64,000 nt of DNA from JBKEAJ01 sp047974415 (GTDB lineage Bacteria > Bacteroidota > Bacteroidia > Bacteroidales > Prolixibacteraceae), in assembly GCA_047974415.1 (NCBI GenBank), contig JBKECH010000075.1, positions 1 through 64,000 of the forward strand, in the 5' to 3' direction. The translations under genes and the position numbers were made by a program. The notes under the pieces were generated by a model that did no database searches, was not told where the DNA came from, and saw nothing but the letters and a program-made list of their open reading frames with translations. Numbering within the stretch: the stretch's first letter is position 1; each line of letters starts with the position of its first letter. This document shows, piece after piece, positions 55,094 through 64,000 of this stretch.

Positions 55094-55160
55094 AGCAGTA
55101 AGCTATAGGCTTTTGTCCGTTTATAATCATCCTCTTGTGCGTAAGCCTATAGCCTACAGC
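55094..55160. repeat. Long inverted repeat between SusD and the sulfatase gene
   Basis: GCAGTAAGCTATAGGCTTTT (about 55095-55114) pairs with TAAGCCTATAGCCTACAGC (about 55142-55160), agreeing at 17 of 19 positions, with a loop of about 28 bases. It lies at the join between the transporter and enzyme genes and has no T-tract. It could be an RNA-processing or attenuation site or a REP-type repeat. Confidence 0.7.
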
Positions 55161-55196
55161 ATGGCTGTTTCATCTGTTTATTTCAGTATATGCATA

Positions 55197-55233
55197 GCTC
55201 ACCTGCTACGGTCTTCCAATGCATAATTCTGGG
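55197..55233 (+). repeat. 35 bp dispersed repeat, copy 3
   Basis: GCTCACCTGCTACGGTCTTC then CAATGCATAATTCTGGG. It matches copies at 21346 and 30565. It ends 11 bp before the SusD stop codon (leftward gene). Confidence 0.7.
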
Positions 55234-55243
55234 CATATAATTT

Positions 55244-56758
55244 TCACCAATCTTCCGACTGCTCCAACAAAGAATTGTTTTGCACTTCTTTGTTTGGTAT
55301 TGGGAAATAGTTAAACTTAGAACTAAAGTTTTTGGCTCTAATCGGATCTTGTTGCTTGAGAGCATCTTCTAACATCCCCCAGCGACGAAGATCGTAAAAT
55401 CGAACTCCTTCTTTAGCAAATTCAATGTATTTCTGATGTATTAGCTCTGTTTTAACAGATACTTTGTCTCTACTCCCACCGTATTTAGCTAAGTTAGCTC
55501 TACCCCTAATTTGATCGAGGTAGCTTATAGCTGCCTCAGAATTTCCAAGCTCTAGCTCAGCTTCTGCTAGATTGCAGATTACATGAGCATAACGCATGTA
55601 ACGTTCATTTATAGCCGAGCGTGAGTCTCCTTCATCTACCCTTGTATAAGCATTCTGATATTTTGTAAACCAATACGTGTTGTATTTATCTTCTTTAAAG
55701 ATCTCCGTAAATGGCTTTAAATAATACATGCAGCCAGGGTAATTCCATGCAACGGTTTTTCGTGCGCGGATATCAAAATTCCCGTCAATATCCTTTTCTT
55801 TCCATAGTTCGTCCATTAATACTTGAGTTGGCACTGCCTCAAACCAGCCACCTACTTCTGCTGCTGCATATTCTTTAGCTATGGTGTTGGATTGAGTCGC
55901 ATTTACATCTTCACCATCACCCCACTTATTGGTACCTCCTGACATGTCGAAAATAATCTCGAAGATGCTCTCTTTATTGTATTCATGTTCTTCATCAAAG
56001 TTCCATCCATAATCAACTAGTTGGTAGTCATATGGACTTTTTGTAAGTACTTCTAATTCCGATTTTGCATTTGCCCAGTCGCTCATCTCGATGTAAACCT
56101 GACCTGCTAGTGCTTTGGCTGAGCCTTTAGAAGGCTTGCCTTTTGCCTTTGTGGCATCTATAATAACTGGGAGTAGCTCTTCTGCCTTTTTTAGATCCGA
56201 TAGTGCTTGCTTATATACATCTGCTTGCAAGGACTTCGCAATTGGGTATGTGGCAGGAGCTTGCGATGCTTTCAAGCGAATAGGGACATCCTTAAACTCC
56301 CGAGCAAGAACATGATAGTAAAATCCCCTAAGAAAATAAGCTTGCCCTAATATATCATTTTTAAACTCCTGAGAAAAGTCCTTGTCTGATAGTTTTTCCT
56401 CAATCATATTACAACGGTAAATGCCTCTATAGCATTGACTAAACATAAAGGCGACCCACTTATTATCTGCGTCATTTGCAAAACGACTCGCTTGATAAAT
56501 GCCCCCAATGTCATTTCTGAACTCTAATTCATCAGATCTGCAATTACGCAACATTACACAACGAGTTCCTGCATACCCTCCTGCTAGACCACTCTTGGCG
56601 GATACATAGGCAGATATTAGAGCTTCTTCAAAATCTTCTTCTGTTTGAAAAAAGGTCTCTGTCGTTACTTGATTTGGGTTGGTGAGATCCAATACCCCTT
56701 CACATCCCATAAATAAAAAGAGGACGGAAGCTATTAATATGTGAATTATTTTATTCAT
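55244..56758 (-). CDS. SusD/RagB-family outer-membrane lipoprotein
   Basis: The 504 residues begin with a lipoprotein signal (HILIASVLFLFMGC, Cys19) followed by EGVLDLTNPNQVTTETFFQTEEDFE, the SusD opening. The helical core has GQAYFLRGFYYHVLAREFKDVPI and the C terminus has EFAKEGVRFYDLRRWG and NYFPIPNKEVQNN. It binds the glycan at the surface for the partner SusC, 11 bp upstream. Sulfatase and GH2 genes follow on the same strand. Confidence 0.94.
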   Translation of the reverse strand: MNKIIHILIASVLFLFMGCEGVLDLTNPNQVTTETFFQTEEDFEEALISAYVSAKSGLAGGYAGTRCVMLRNCRSDELEFRNDIGGIYQASRFANDADNKWVAFMFSQCYRGIYRCNMIEEKLSDKDFSQEFKNDILGQAYFLRGFYYHVLAREFKDVPIRLKASQAPATYPIAKSLQADVYKQALSDLKKAEELLPVIIDATKAKGKPSKGSAKALAGQVYIEMSDWANAKSELEVLTKSPYDYQLVDYGWNFDEEHEYNKESIFEIIFDMSGGTNKWGDGEDVNATQSNTIAKEYAAAEVGGWFEAVPTQVLMDELWKEKDIDGNFDIRARKTVAWNYPGCMYYLKPFTEIFKEDKYNTYWFTKYQNAYTRVDEGDSRSAINERYMRYAHVICNLAEAELELGNSEAAISYLDQIRGRANLAKYGGSRDKVSVKTELIHQKYIEFAKEGVRFYDLRRWGMLEDALKQQDPIRAKNFSSKFNYFPIPNKEVQNNSLLEQSEDW

Positions 56759-56769
56759 TCTTATATTCT

Positions 56770-59700
56770 TTAAAATGTTACGTTAACGCCAATCATGAAA
56801 ATCCTTGATGTCGGATAGGCAAAATAATCGTTTCCTCTTGAATAAGAGTTGAAAGAATTGTAGTCGGGACTTACGCCTGCATAGTTTGTAAATGTAAATG
56901 GATTCTCGACGTTTATGTATGTCCTAAATTGTGAGAATGTGCTTAATATGCCTCGTGTAGGGACATTATAGCCCAATTGTATGCTTCTGATTCGAACAAA
57001 GTTTCCTTTTTCAAGGTAACGGTCGGAGTTTGTACGATAATTACCATTTGGATCATCATAGCGAAGATACGGCTGCGATGCGTCTCGATTATCTTCTGTC
57101 CAATAATCGAGTGTGGACGATAGATAATTTGTTCCATTGGTAACAGAGGTCATTACATTTCTAGTATCATTGAAAATCTTGTTGCCAAATACACCTTGAA
57201 AATCAAGACGTAAGTCAATATTCTTGTATGCTAATGAGGTGTTTAACCCAAAGGTGAATTTTGGAAATGGACTGCCCATATAAACACGGTCATTATCGTT
57301 AATCACGCCATCGTTGTCAGCATCAACAAACTTAATATCTCCAGGGACTGCCTGTGGCTGAATTAGATTCCCGTCTTTTGAGTAGGCTTTTATCTCTTCC
57401 TGACTTTGAAATAAACCAGCAGTTTCGATTAACCAAAAACCTCCTATAGGATAATCCTGAAGTGTTTTAGTTGTATAAGCCCCCCTAAAAGACTGTCCAG
57501 AATTGATAACCTGACCATCTGATGCTAGATTTTCGACATTGTTTTTTATAAAATTGCCGTTGAAGTTGGCCGAATAGCTAAGGTCGTTAGTAATGTTGTC
57601 TCTCCACGATAATGCAAATTCGAAACCTTTGTTAGAAATCTTTCCTATGTTCTGAATAGGGTCATTAACACCTCCTGTTGAATAGGGAATAGGGACAGCC
57701 AATAGGATGTCGTCGGTTATTTTGTTGTACCAATCAAGTGCTGCAGAAAATTTACTGCGAAAAGCTGTAAGATCAAGTCCAAAGTTTAACATACTAGTCT
57801 TTTCCCATTCTACTTCAGGATTCACAAATTCAACAGGAAAAGCTCCTCGATATACATCGCCATCTCCATTGGCGTAATTTATTCCAGTCTTGATAGTTGA
57901 CGTGTATTTGTAATTACCTATTTCTTGATTCCCCAACTCTCCGTATCCTCCTCTTATTTTAAGAGCATCAAGCCATTCTGCTTTGTCAAGAAAAGCTTCC
58001 TCGGCAATATTGTATCCAACAGAGAAGGATGGAAAGTAACCAACTCTGTTGGATTTGGCAAATTTTGAAGATGCGTCGCGTCTTAAAGTCCCAGTAATAA
58101 GTATTTTATCTTTGTAAGAATAAAAGAGTCGTGATAATACAGACACTAATGCGCTTTCTGCCAAATTTCCACTAAGAGCTCTATCTAGTGTAGTCGCGTC
58201 TAGTTCTAGCAAACCAACAGGAATAGTTGAACCGCCTCCTTTTAGGTAGCGATATTTGTAGGTTTGATAGGTATATCCAAGCAGAGCAGTAACTTTATGA
58301 TCTCCAAAAACTCGTTCAAAATTTAAGGTATTCTCAATCAAAATATTCTGAGCTAAAGTTTGCGCTCTGTCTAATGAGTTCTTGTCGGTTGACGCTACAC
58401 CCATGTCATATTTGCCAAAATAGGTCATATTGTCATTAGCAATAAGGCTTGGAGTTGCTTCTATTTTATATTTTAACCCCTTTATGAATTCAACTTGTGC
58501 CCATATTTGTGCATATATATTGAATGAATGTTGGTAAGCGTCATAAATATAGGGGTCAGTGGTGGCTAGAGGATTTACTATGTTTACGGCATCTCCGTAA
58601 TGGTTGCCATAACCACCTAAGTTATTCTCATCGTGCACAGACATTGTTGGAATAGCCTGTAAAACTGACCCATACAGACCTCCGCGAGGATAATTCCAGA
58701 ACGAAGGTTTAGTATCTTGATAACTGAGTATAATATTGTTACCCGCAGAAAACCAGCCTTTCTGATAAGACGCTTTGAATTGACCATTAATACGCTGATA
58801 ATATGTGCCTTTTATTATTCCGTCTTCACTTAGAAAACCAATTCCAGAATAGTATTTGAACTTATCCGTCCCTCCTGACAAAGAAAAGTTGTAGTTGTGT
58901 CTTAGTGCAGGACCCATCATAATATCCTGCCAGTCATTATTTTCCTTGGAATCTAAATCTACTAACATCTCAAGAGGCTCTAGTCCTGAATTCTCACGGG
59001 CAAGATTAACAACCTCTGCCAATCTTCGAGCATCAAGTAAGTCTAAATATTTTGAGGGAGTGGCAAGACCTACATTTGCAGAAATATTGAAGGTTGGAAG
59101 ACCCTCTGAATTGTTACCCGATTTTGTTGTGATGATAACAACGCCATTTGCTGCTCTTGACCCATAAATTGCCGCCGCCGATGCATCCTTCAGGACATTG
59201 ACACTTTCAATATCGTTAGGATTGATAAAATCCATACTAGACATATAGATGCCGTCGATAATATATAGCGGCGTGGAATTATTAAGCGTTCCTATACCAC
59301 GAATCATAACTCTGCTTCCTGAACCAGGTGCTCCTCCAGATGAAACGATATCAACTCCTGCCATCTTGCCCTGCAATGCCTGCCCGATGTTAGTGTTACT
59401 CTGCGTACTCAGATCGTCAGTCGAAACATGAGAGACAGAACCTGTTAAATCGGATTTCTTCTGTGTTCCATAGCCTATCGCAACGACTTCTTCGAGGCCG
59501 ATGGCGTCGGGTTCCATGCTTATGTTTATCGTTCCTTCCGAACCTACTGTAACCTCCTGCGTTTTCATTCCCATGAACGAAAACTGCAAAATTGCGCCTT
59601 CAGGAACACTCACCGAGAACTTGCCGTCGACGTCTGTGATGCTTCCTATTGTCGTTCCTTTCTGGACGACTGCAACTCCAGGTATCCCTAGCCCACTCTC

Positions 59701-59790
59701 GTCAATAACCTTCCCAGTTATTGTTTTTTGCGCATATGCACTGCTAAACAATGCAAAGCACATTACTAAAATCAGAGTAAATTTTCTCAT
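56770..59790 (-). CDS. SusC/RagA-family TonB-dependent transporter
   Basis: This 1006-residue protein has a signal peptide (LILVMCFALFSSAYAQ), the N-terminal sandwich KTITGKVIDESGLGIPGVAV, a plug (TPLYIIDGIYMSS, ESVNVLKDASAAAIYGSRAANGVVIITTK) and a barrel ending RIFMIGVNVTF. No STN domain is present. It forms the outer-membrane importer with the SusD downstream. Its leader shares a palindrome and a G-tract hairpin with the SusC at 42084. Confidence 0.96.
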   Translation of the reverse strand: MRKFTLILVMCFALFSSAYAQKTITGKVIDESGLGIPGVAVVQKGTTIGSITDVDGKFSVSVPEGAILQFSFMGMKTQEVTVGSEGTINISMEPDAIGLEEVVAIGYGTQKKSDLTGSVSHVSTDDLSTQSNTNIGQALQGKMAGVDIVSSGGAPGSGSRVMIRGIGTLNNSTPLYIIDGIYMSSMDFINPNDIESVNVLKDASAAAIYGSRAANGVVIITTKSGNNSEGLPTFNISANVGLATPSKYLDLLDARRLAEVVNLARENSGLEPLEMLVDLDSKENNDWQDIMMGPALRHNYNFSLSGGTDKFKYYSGIGFLSEDGIIKGTYYQRINGQFKASYQKGWFSAGNNIILSYQDTKPSFWNYPRGGLYGSVLQAIPTMSVHDENNLGGYGNHYGDAVNIVNPLATTDPYIYDAYQHSFNIYAQIWAQVEFIKGLKYKIEATPSLIANDNMTYFGKYDMGVASTDKNSLDRAQTLAQNILIENTLNFERVFGDHKVTALLGYTYQTYKYRYLKGGGSTIPVGLLELDATTLDRALSGNLAESALVSVLSRLFYSYKDKILITGTLRRDASSKFAKSNRVGYFPSFSVGYNIAEEAFLDKAEWLDALKIRGGYGELGNQEIGNYKYTSTIKTGINYANGDGDVYRGAFPVEFVNPEVEWEKTSMLNFGLDLTAFRSKFSAALDWYNKITDDILLAVPIPYSTGGVNDPIQNIGKISNKGFEFALSWRDNITNDLSYSANFNGNFIKNNVENLASDGQVINSGQSFRGAYTTKTLQDYPIGGFWLIETAGLFQSQEEIKAYSKDGNLIQPQAVPGDIKFVDADNDGVINDNDRVYMGSPFPKFTFGLNTSLAYKNIDLRLDFQGVFGNKIFNDTRNVMTSVTNGTNYLSSTLDYWTEDNRDASQPYLRYDDPNGNYRTNSDRYLEKGNFVRIRSIQLGYNVPTRGILSTFSQFRTYINVENPFTFTNYAGVSPDYNSFNSYSRGNDYFAYPTSRIFMIGVNVTF

Positions 59791-60060
59791 AGACTTTCGC
59801 TTTTTAATTATTAAAATATTGGATAAATAAAATGATTAACAAGGCTACTCTTACCTCGTAAATAGACATAACAATCCCTGCCTTGCAATCTTGCAAAGCA
59901 TTATTTTCGTAGCCAAGAATCTGAATTATTGAGAGATGTAAAATTGTTTTGTGGTGTACGCGCTCAACTCCCGAATATTCGGATCCTGACGCATCGAGCA
60001 AGAAAGCACTCTCAATACGCAGGGGGGGGGGTAAGACCCTATGCGTCAGTACATTATGCA
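59791..60060 (-). promoter_or_regulatory. Leader of the third SusC operon with palindrome and G-tract hairpin
   Basis: About 92 bp upstream of the ATG lies CTTGCAATCTTGCAAAG (59882-59898). A run of 10 G (60022-60031) is bracketed by ACGCA (60017-60021) and TGCGT (60043-60047), with ACCC complementing part of the G-run. The order and spacing match the leader at 45117. Confidence 0.6.
60022..60031. repeat. 10-base G homopolymer in a SusC leader
   Basis: Ten consecutive G (C on the coding strand), 232 bp upstream of the SusC start. On the coding strand it is preceded by TTAC and followed by TGCGTATTG, as for the longer tract at 45326. Confidence 0.88.
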
Positions 60061-60500
60061 CGCGCATAGATTCACAACGGCAAGCTAACGAAATAAAAGA
60101 AATAAATTTTACAACAACATAAAACGAGCTGAGATGATAAAAACAACAAGCTAACACCTTATTAATCACTAAGGATGATTTAAACAATCTAAAAATAGTC
60201 AAACAAGATTGTCTAATAATAGTATTTAACATACTGTAAAACATTGTGTTGAAATATACAATCTATTTCCTGTTGATATTAGAACCTTCTTTTAGAGCGC
60301 AATATAGGTAATATTTTATTAATACACAAACAGAGATACGAATATTTTCGCAACACTAAGTTGATAAAAAGAGCGAGCTAACATAACGGTATTTATCCAG
60401 CAATAGTAAAAAACAATGCAAAAAGCAAGAGAGGGCATCCTCTTTGGCCCACTCCTGCTTATAGAATAATGTAAAAGCGAGATCTCAATCCTAAAAATGA
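60061..60500. other. Intergenic region upstream of the G-tract leader
   Basis: AT-rich, with no supported gene. Read leftward, a 146-codon frame (59804-60244) crosses the G-tract and is best seen as chance. Around 60405-60480 there is no clear terminator for the SusD gene that ends at 60501. Confidence 0.4.
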
Positions 60501-62060
60501 TTATTCATAATCAGGATTTTGGATCAATACTCCCTGATTTTTATCTATTTCTTCTTGAGGTATTGGCCAATGATAAAATTTATCATCCCAATGATATGAC
60601 AAAAAACCATCTTTGACATTATTCAATACGTCCCCTACAATATACCACCTCTTCAAATCAAAGTAACGCAAACCCTCGAAAGCAAGTTCCACTCGTCGCT
60701 CCCTCCTTATACGCTCTCGCATATCATTTTTTGACAAACCTTTGGGTAAAGATGGCATACCAACACGATGCCTAATCATATCAATCGCATCATAAACAGA
60801 AGAGGTAGGTCCTTCAATTTCATTTTGTGCCTCAGCGTACATCAACAACACCTCTGCTAACCTAATAATAACAGTATTTTGTTCGCTCAATGTAGAATAC
60901 GAATAAGGAATACCCTCAGGATCTAGAAACTTTTTAACCCCATATCCTGACGGTGTTGCATTTGATGGGTTGTGTACATTTCCTCCTCCCCAATCCACAA
61001 CATCAACAAAAACTGTCTTTAACAGTCTGGGGTCACGATTCTCCAATGGTTTGTTAACATCAGCCAATGGAGAATCTTTCCAAGATAAGCCATCAGTGCA
61101 TTCAAATTCATCAACAAAATTCTGCAATGGAGCAACACCACACCAGTCTCCAAGTATAAGGTCGATCCCATTACTAGGAACATTATCAGGAGCGAGATAA
61201 TTGACAGAAAAAATAATTTCTGGATTTCCCCTTTGTCCACCATCTTGAAATAAATATTCAAAGACAGGGCTTAATGAATAAATAGGGATTACCTCAGAAC
61301 ATAAATCACTCACCTCTCTTAACAAGTCCAAATTTGGGTTTCCTTGTTTGTCGTATGCATTATACATCAGCACTCTAGCTTTCATAGCCCGAGCCGTTGA
61401 CTGAGCTACATGCCCAGAGTTTTCATAAAATGGAGTTGCTTTGAGATTAGCGATTGCAAAATTTAAATCATTAATAACTTGCTCCAATATTTTGTCAGCT
61501 CCAATTTTTGCTTGCTTCTGAGTATCTAAAGTCAATGGTTCTAAAACAAGTGGAACATCTCCGTAGTAGCAATAGAGTTGAAAATAATAATATGCTCTCA
61601 AGAAACGGACTTCGGCTTCAGCTTCCTTTTTATTTTGCTCAGAAACATCGCTCCCTTCATATCTGACCAACTCTCCCAAGAAAATATTAATTCTCGCAAT
61701 AGCCTGATAGCACAGCTTATACATCCCAGATACATAACCACCTGTAGTTGAACTAATATCGCCCGAAACTATATCCTTAGTTCCTCCATAGTTATGCTGT
61801 CCATAGCTATTATCAGTCAAATTATCTAAATTGGAAAGCATATACCCCCACGTTCCTTGAATAGGATTACCCCATGGCGCTCCATTAGCCCCAGCTAAAA
61901 ATCCATAATTAGCTGTAAGAGCCATATCAAAATCAGCTTTATTTTGCCAGAATACACCCGATGAAACTTGATCTCTAGGCTGTCTGTCCAGAAAATCTTC
62001 ACATCCTGCGAAGCTCAATAAATACAAGACTGTTATTAAAATAATTATATATCTTTTCAT
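60501..62060 (-). CDS. SusD/RagB-family outer-membrane lipoprotein
   Basis: I place the start at 62060 (MKRYIIILITVLYLLSFAGC), which gives a lipoprotein signal with Cys20 and a 29 bp gap to SusC; a start at 62093 overlaps SusC by four bases. The opening EDFLDRQPRDQVSSGVFWQNKADFD, the core AEVRFLRAYYYFQLYCYYGDVPLV and the C-terminal RRERRVELAFEGLRYFDLKRW with PIPQEEIDKN are classic SusD. It pairs with the SusC at the right edge of the window. Confidence 0.94.
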   Translation of the reverse strand: MKRYIIILITVLYLLSFAGCEDFLDRQPRDQVSSGVFWQNKADFDMALTANYGFLAGANGAPWGNPIQGTWGYMLSNLDNLTDNSYGQHNYGGTKDIVSGDISSTTGGYVSGMYKLCYQAIARINIFLGELVRYEGSDVSEQNKKEAEAEVRFLRAYYYFQLYCYYGDVPLVLEPLTLDTQKQAKIGADKILEQVINDLNFAIANLKATPFYENSGHVAQSTARAMKARVLMYNAYDKQGNPNLDLLREVSDLCSEVIPIYSLSPVFEYLFQDGGQRGNPEIIFSVNYLAPDNVPSNGIDLILGDWCGVAPLQNFVDEFECTDGLSWKDSPLADVNKPLENRDPRLLKTVFVDVVDWGGGNVHNPSNATPSGYGVKKFLDPEGIPYSYSTLSEQNTVIIRLAEVLLMYAEAQNEIEGPTSSVYDAIDMIRHRVGMPSLPKGLSKNDMRERIRRERRVELAFEGLRYFDLKRWYIVGDVLNNVKDGFLSYHWDDKFYHWPIPQEEIDKNQGVLIQNPDYE

Positions 62061-62089
62061 ATGTTCTTTAATTTTTCGTGAAAAATATT

Positions 62090-64000
62090 TCAAAAATTTA
62101 CATTGACACCCACTGAATAAATTTTATTTTGAGGATAGTTTACAAATCTACCACTACCTCCTCTCTCAGGATCTAATCCAGGATAATCAGTTATCGTTAT
62201 TAAATTGTCTCCAGAGAAATACAATCGCAATCGCTCAATTCCAATCTGATCAAACAAGGTATTAGGAAGTGTATATCCCACTGTCAAGTTCTTAAGCCTT
62301 AAATAAGATCCATTTTGAAGATACCAAGAGGAATTTCTTTTTATACGTTCTGGGGCGCTCCATCCCCAATACATTCTAGGCATAGTTGTAGAATGATTAG
62401 TCTCAGTCCATCTATTACGCCAATTCGAAGTCGGTGGAGCTCCTTGCACAAAAGGAATAGTTCCCCAATCATTCACATAGTACTTCACCCCTGAAACACC
62501 TTGGAATTGAGTGGAGAAATCAAACCCCTTCCAATCAAACGCAAAATTAAATGAATAATTGAACTTGGGATACCTCCCCGACAATACAGTCCTATCATCA
62601 TTATTTATAATTCCATCGTTATTTTGATCTTTAAACTTTAAATCTCCAGGCATAGTAGCATCATTAAACTGCTTTGGAGAGTTCGCAATTTCTTCGTCAG
62701 ACTGAAAAATACCTACCCACTCAAGCATATAAAAGGCATCCCACTCTCGTCCTTCTTCTCTCAAACTATATCCGCTTATTTCTCGCTCTCCAAAATCTAC
62801 TAGCTTGTTTTTATAACTGTCGATATTGAATCCAATCGTATAAGCTCCTCCGTAAAACAGGCCTGAACCTATTCGTTTTGAATAACGTAGGTCAAACTCC
62901 ACTCCTACATTCTCCATCGTGCCATTATTGACTATCGGAGGAGCAAGACCAACAACATCGGTAGCCTGAGATGCTCTTAAAATATCTGTAGTTGTCTTCT
63001 TATACCAATCAAAAGTTGCAACTAAAGCATCAAACACCGTTAAATCAAATCCGATATCTAATATCCTTGTAGTCTCCCATTTGATATTAGTATTTGAGAG
63101 TCTATTCTGAGCTACTCCCGTAGACAAGGTAGCATCATCAAAAGAGTAGCTCCCAGTTAGGTTAAGAATTGACTGGTATGGATATAACCCAATATTCTGA
63201 TTACCCAATTCTCCATACGACCCTCTAAATTTCAAATTATTAATCCAATTGGCATTCAACCCTTTAAAAAATGACTCCTCAGAAAGCCTCCATCCTGCTG
63301 AATATGAAGGAAACACGCCCCACCTATTCCCTGGTGCTAATCTAGAAGTTCCGTCATACCTTAAATTCGCCTCCAATAAATACCGACTTTTATAGCTATA
63401 TCCCAAACGCCCAAAGAAAGACATCAATGCCCATTCCGTGGTTGTCCCTCCAGCTTGTTGTACTGACAAACCTCCAGCATCCAATTCTGTAAGATCTTCT
63501 TTGGGATAATCTTTCCTATAACCTCTCAAATAGGTTGAAACATTGTCCTCAACACTATACCCAAGCTGAGCTCTAAAATTATGAAAGCTCCCAAAATCGT
63601 GATCAAAGTTCAGGTATGTAAATAAATTCTTGTACTCTGACTGATCATCTCTAACTTCTAATCCTTCTGCTCCTCCAACATCTAGAAAAGACATAAATTC
63701 ATAAGTATGATAATTATAGAGAGGCAGGATGGGTTTAAAATCATCATACTTGCTAAAATCCAAGTTTACAGCCGCTTTTGTATACCATTTAAGCCCCTTT
63801 AACAACTGAACATCTAACCAACCTTGTGCTACAATTGCATAATCTGTAGTGTTCCGCATAACATTGTTCTCAATAAGTGCAACAGGATTTTTATTGTTTT
63901 TCTCAAAATCATAAGCTTTGTAAGTATACCTACCACTTCCATCAGGCAACTGAGGAGCGTAAGTAGGAGCCTGAGACATAATTGCAATAAAATGATCTGT
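62090..64000 (-). CDS. SusC/RagA-family TonB-dependent transporter, C-terminal part
   Basis: The frame is open to the right edge, reading TDHFIAIM before SQAPTYAPQLPDGSG, so this is the C-terminal 636 residues of a longer protein. Typical barrel segments are visible: LRGSYGELGNQN preceded by FK, DIGFDLTVFDALVATFDWYKK, PGDLKFKDQNNDGIINNDDR and the end NKIYSVGVNVNF. The signal peptide, N-terminal domain and plug lie outside. It is the partner of the SusD at 60501. Confidence 0.94.
   Translation of the reverse strand, partial: TDHFIAIMSQAPTYAPQLPDGSGRYTYKAYDFEKNNKNPVALIENNVMRNTTDYAIVAQGWLDVQLLKGLKWYTKAAVNLDFSKYDDFKPILPLYNYHTYEFMSFLDVGGAEGLEVRDDQSEYKNLFTYLNFDHDFGSFHNFRAQLGYSVEDNVSTYLRGYRKDYPKEDLTELDAGGLSVQQAGGTTTEWALMSFFGRLGYSYKSRYLLEANLRYDGTSRLAPGNRWGVFPSYSAGWRLSEESFFKGLNANWINNLKFRGSYGELGNQNIGLYPYQSILNLTGSYSFDDATLSTGVAQNRLSNTNIKWETTRILDIGFDLTVFDALVATFDWYKKTTTDILRASQATDVVGLAPPIVNNGTMENVGVEFDLRYSKRIGSGLFYGGAYTIGFNIDSYKNKLVDFGEREISGYSLREEGREWDAFYMLEWVGIFQSDEEIANSPKQFNDATMPGDLKFKDQNNDGIINNDDRTVLSGRYPKFNYSFNFAFDWKGFDFSTQFQGVSGVKYYVNDWGTIPFVQGAPPTSNWRNRWTETNHSTTMPRMYWGWSAPERIKRNSSWYLQNGSYLRLKNLTVGYTLPNTLFDQIGIERLRLYFSGDNLITITDYPGLDPERGGSGRFVNYPQNKIYSVGVNVNF

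Noticed and set aside
59804..60244. A 146-codon leftward open frame upstream of SusC
   Set aside because: Same reason: it reads through the G tract and shares no protein sequence with the frame in the related leader beyond the prolines.

Overview
The window is AT-rich DNA from a member of the Bacteroidota, most likely order Bacteroidales. This rests on three SusC/SusD transporter pairs (one running off the right edge), an arginine cluster containing the transcarbamylase ArgF' in its N-succinylornithine form, a DUF4843/PKD-like lipoprotein operon, weak Shine-Dalgarno sites, and promoters of the Bacteroidota type (TTTG, 19-20 bp, TAnnTTTG). I cannot name genus or species.

Layout. 1-11.5 kb: the 3' end of an Rpn-family nuclease gene, tRNA-His, a TonB-dependent receptor, a three-gene set for secreted or outer-membrane proteins (lamin-tail protein, PorV/PorQ-like barrel, helix-hairpin-helix barrel), a degenerate ThiL homologue and a DUF805 membrane protein. 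11.6-16.2 kb: a decay zone with a short ISL3-like non-autonomous element, a GT9 glycosyltransferase plus DUF6165 pair, a frameshifted DUF481 pseudogene, a broken IS4-family element and a degenerate fumarylacetoacetase-fold gene. 16.2-22.7 kb: the arginine cluster (argB and argF' leftward; argR, a GNAT gene, argG, argC and argD rightward) around one divergent promoter region with a palindromic ArgR-type operator. 22.7-30.1 kb: housekeeping genes (dihydroorotate-dehydrogenase-like, upp, sbcD, sbcC, YkvA family) and an ECF sigma factor. 30.7-38.7 kb: a SusC-SusD-DUF4843-PKD operon and a metallophosphoesterase. 38.8-45.4 kb: a sulfatase convergent with a second SusC/SusD pair. 45.7-49.7 kb: a large P-loop ATPase gene one base from an MscS channel gene. 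50.2-64 kb: a glycan locus with a GH2 glycosidase, a second sulfatase and two SusC/SusD pairs.

How the genes work together. The arginine genes supply several steps from glutamate to argininosuccinate, probably through succinylated intermediates. The SusC/SusD pairs import oligosaccharides or other large ligands, while the sulfatases and GH2 enzyme trim sulfated, beta-linked glycans in the periplasm or at the surface. The ATPase-MscS pair looks like a self-contained two-gene membrane system whose job I do not know; it is the best candidate here for an undescribed system.

Non-coding structure is notable. At least seven copies of a roughly 150 bp inverted-repeat element (MITE-like) lie between genes, and a separate 35 bp repeat occurs three times. 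The two SusC leaders that lie fully in the glycan region share a palindrome about 95 bp upstream of the start codon and a long G homopolymer inside an inverted repeat about 210-230 bp upstream, which suggests shared and possibly phase-variable control.
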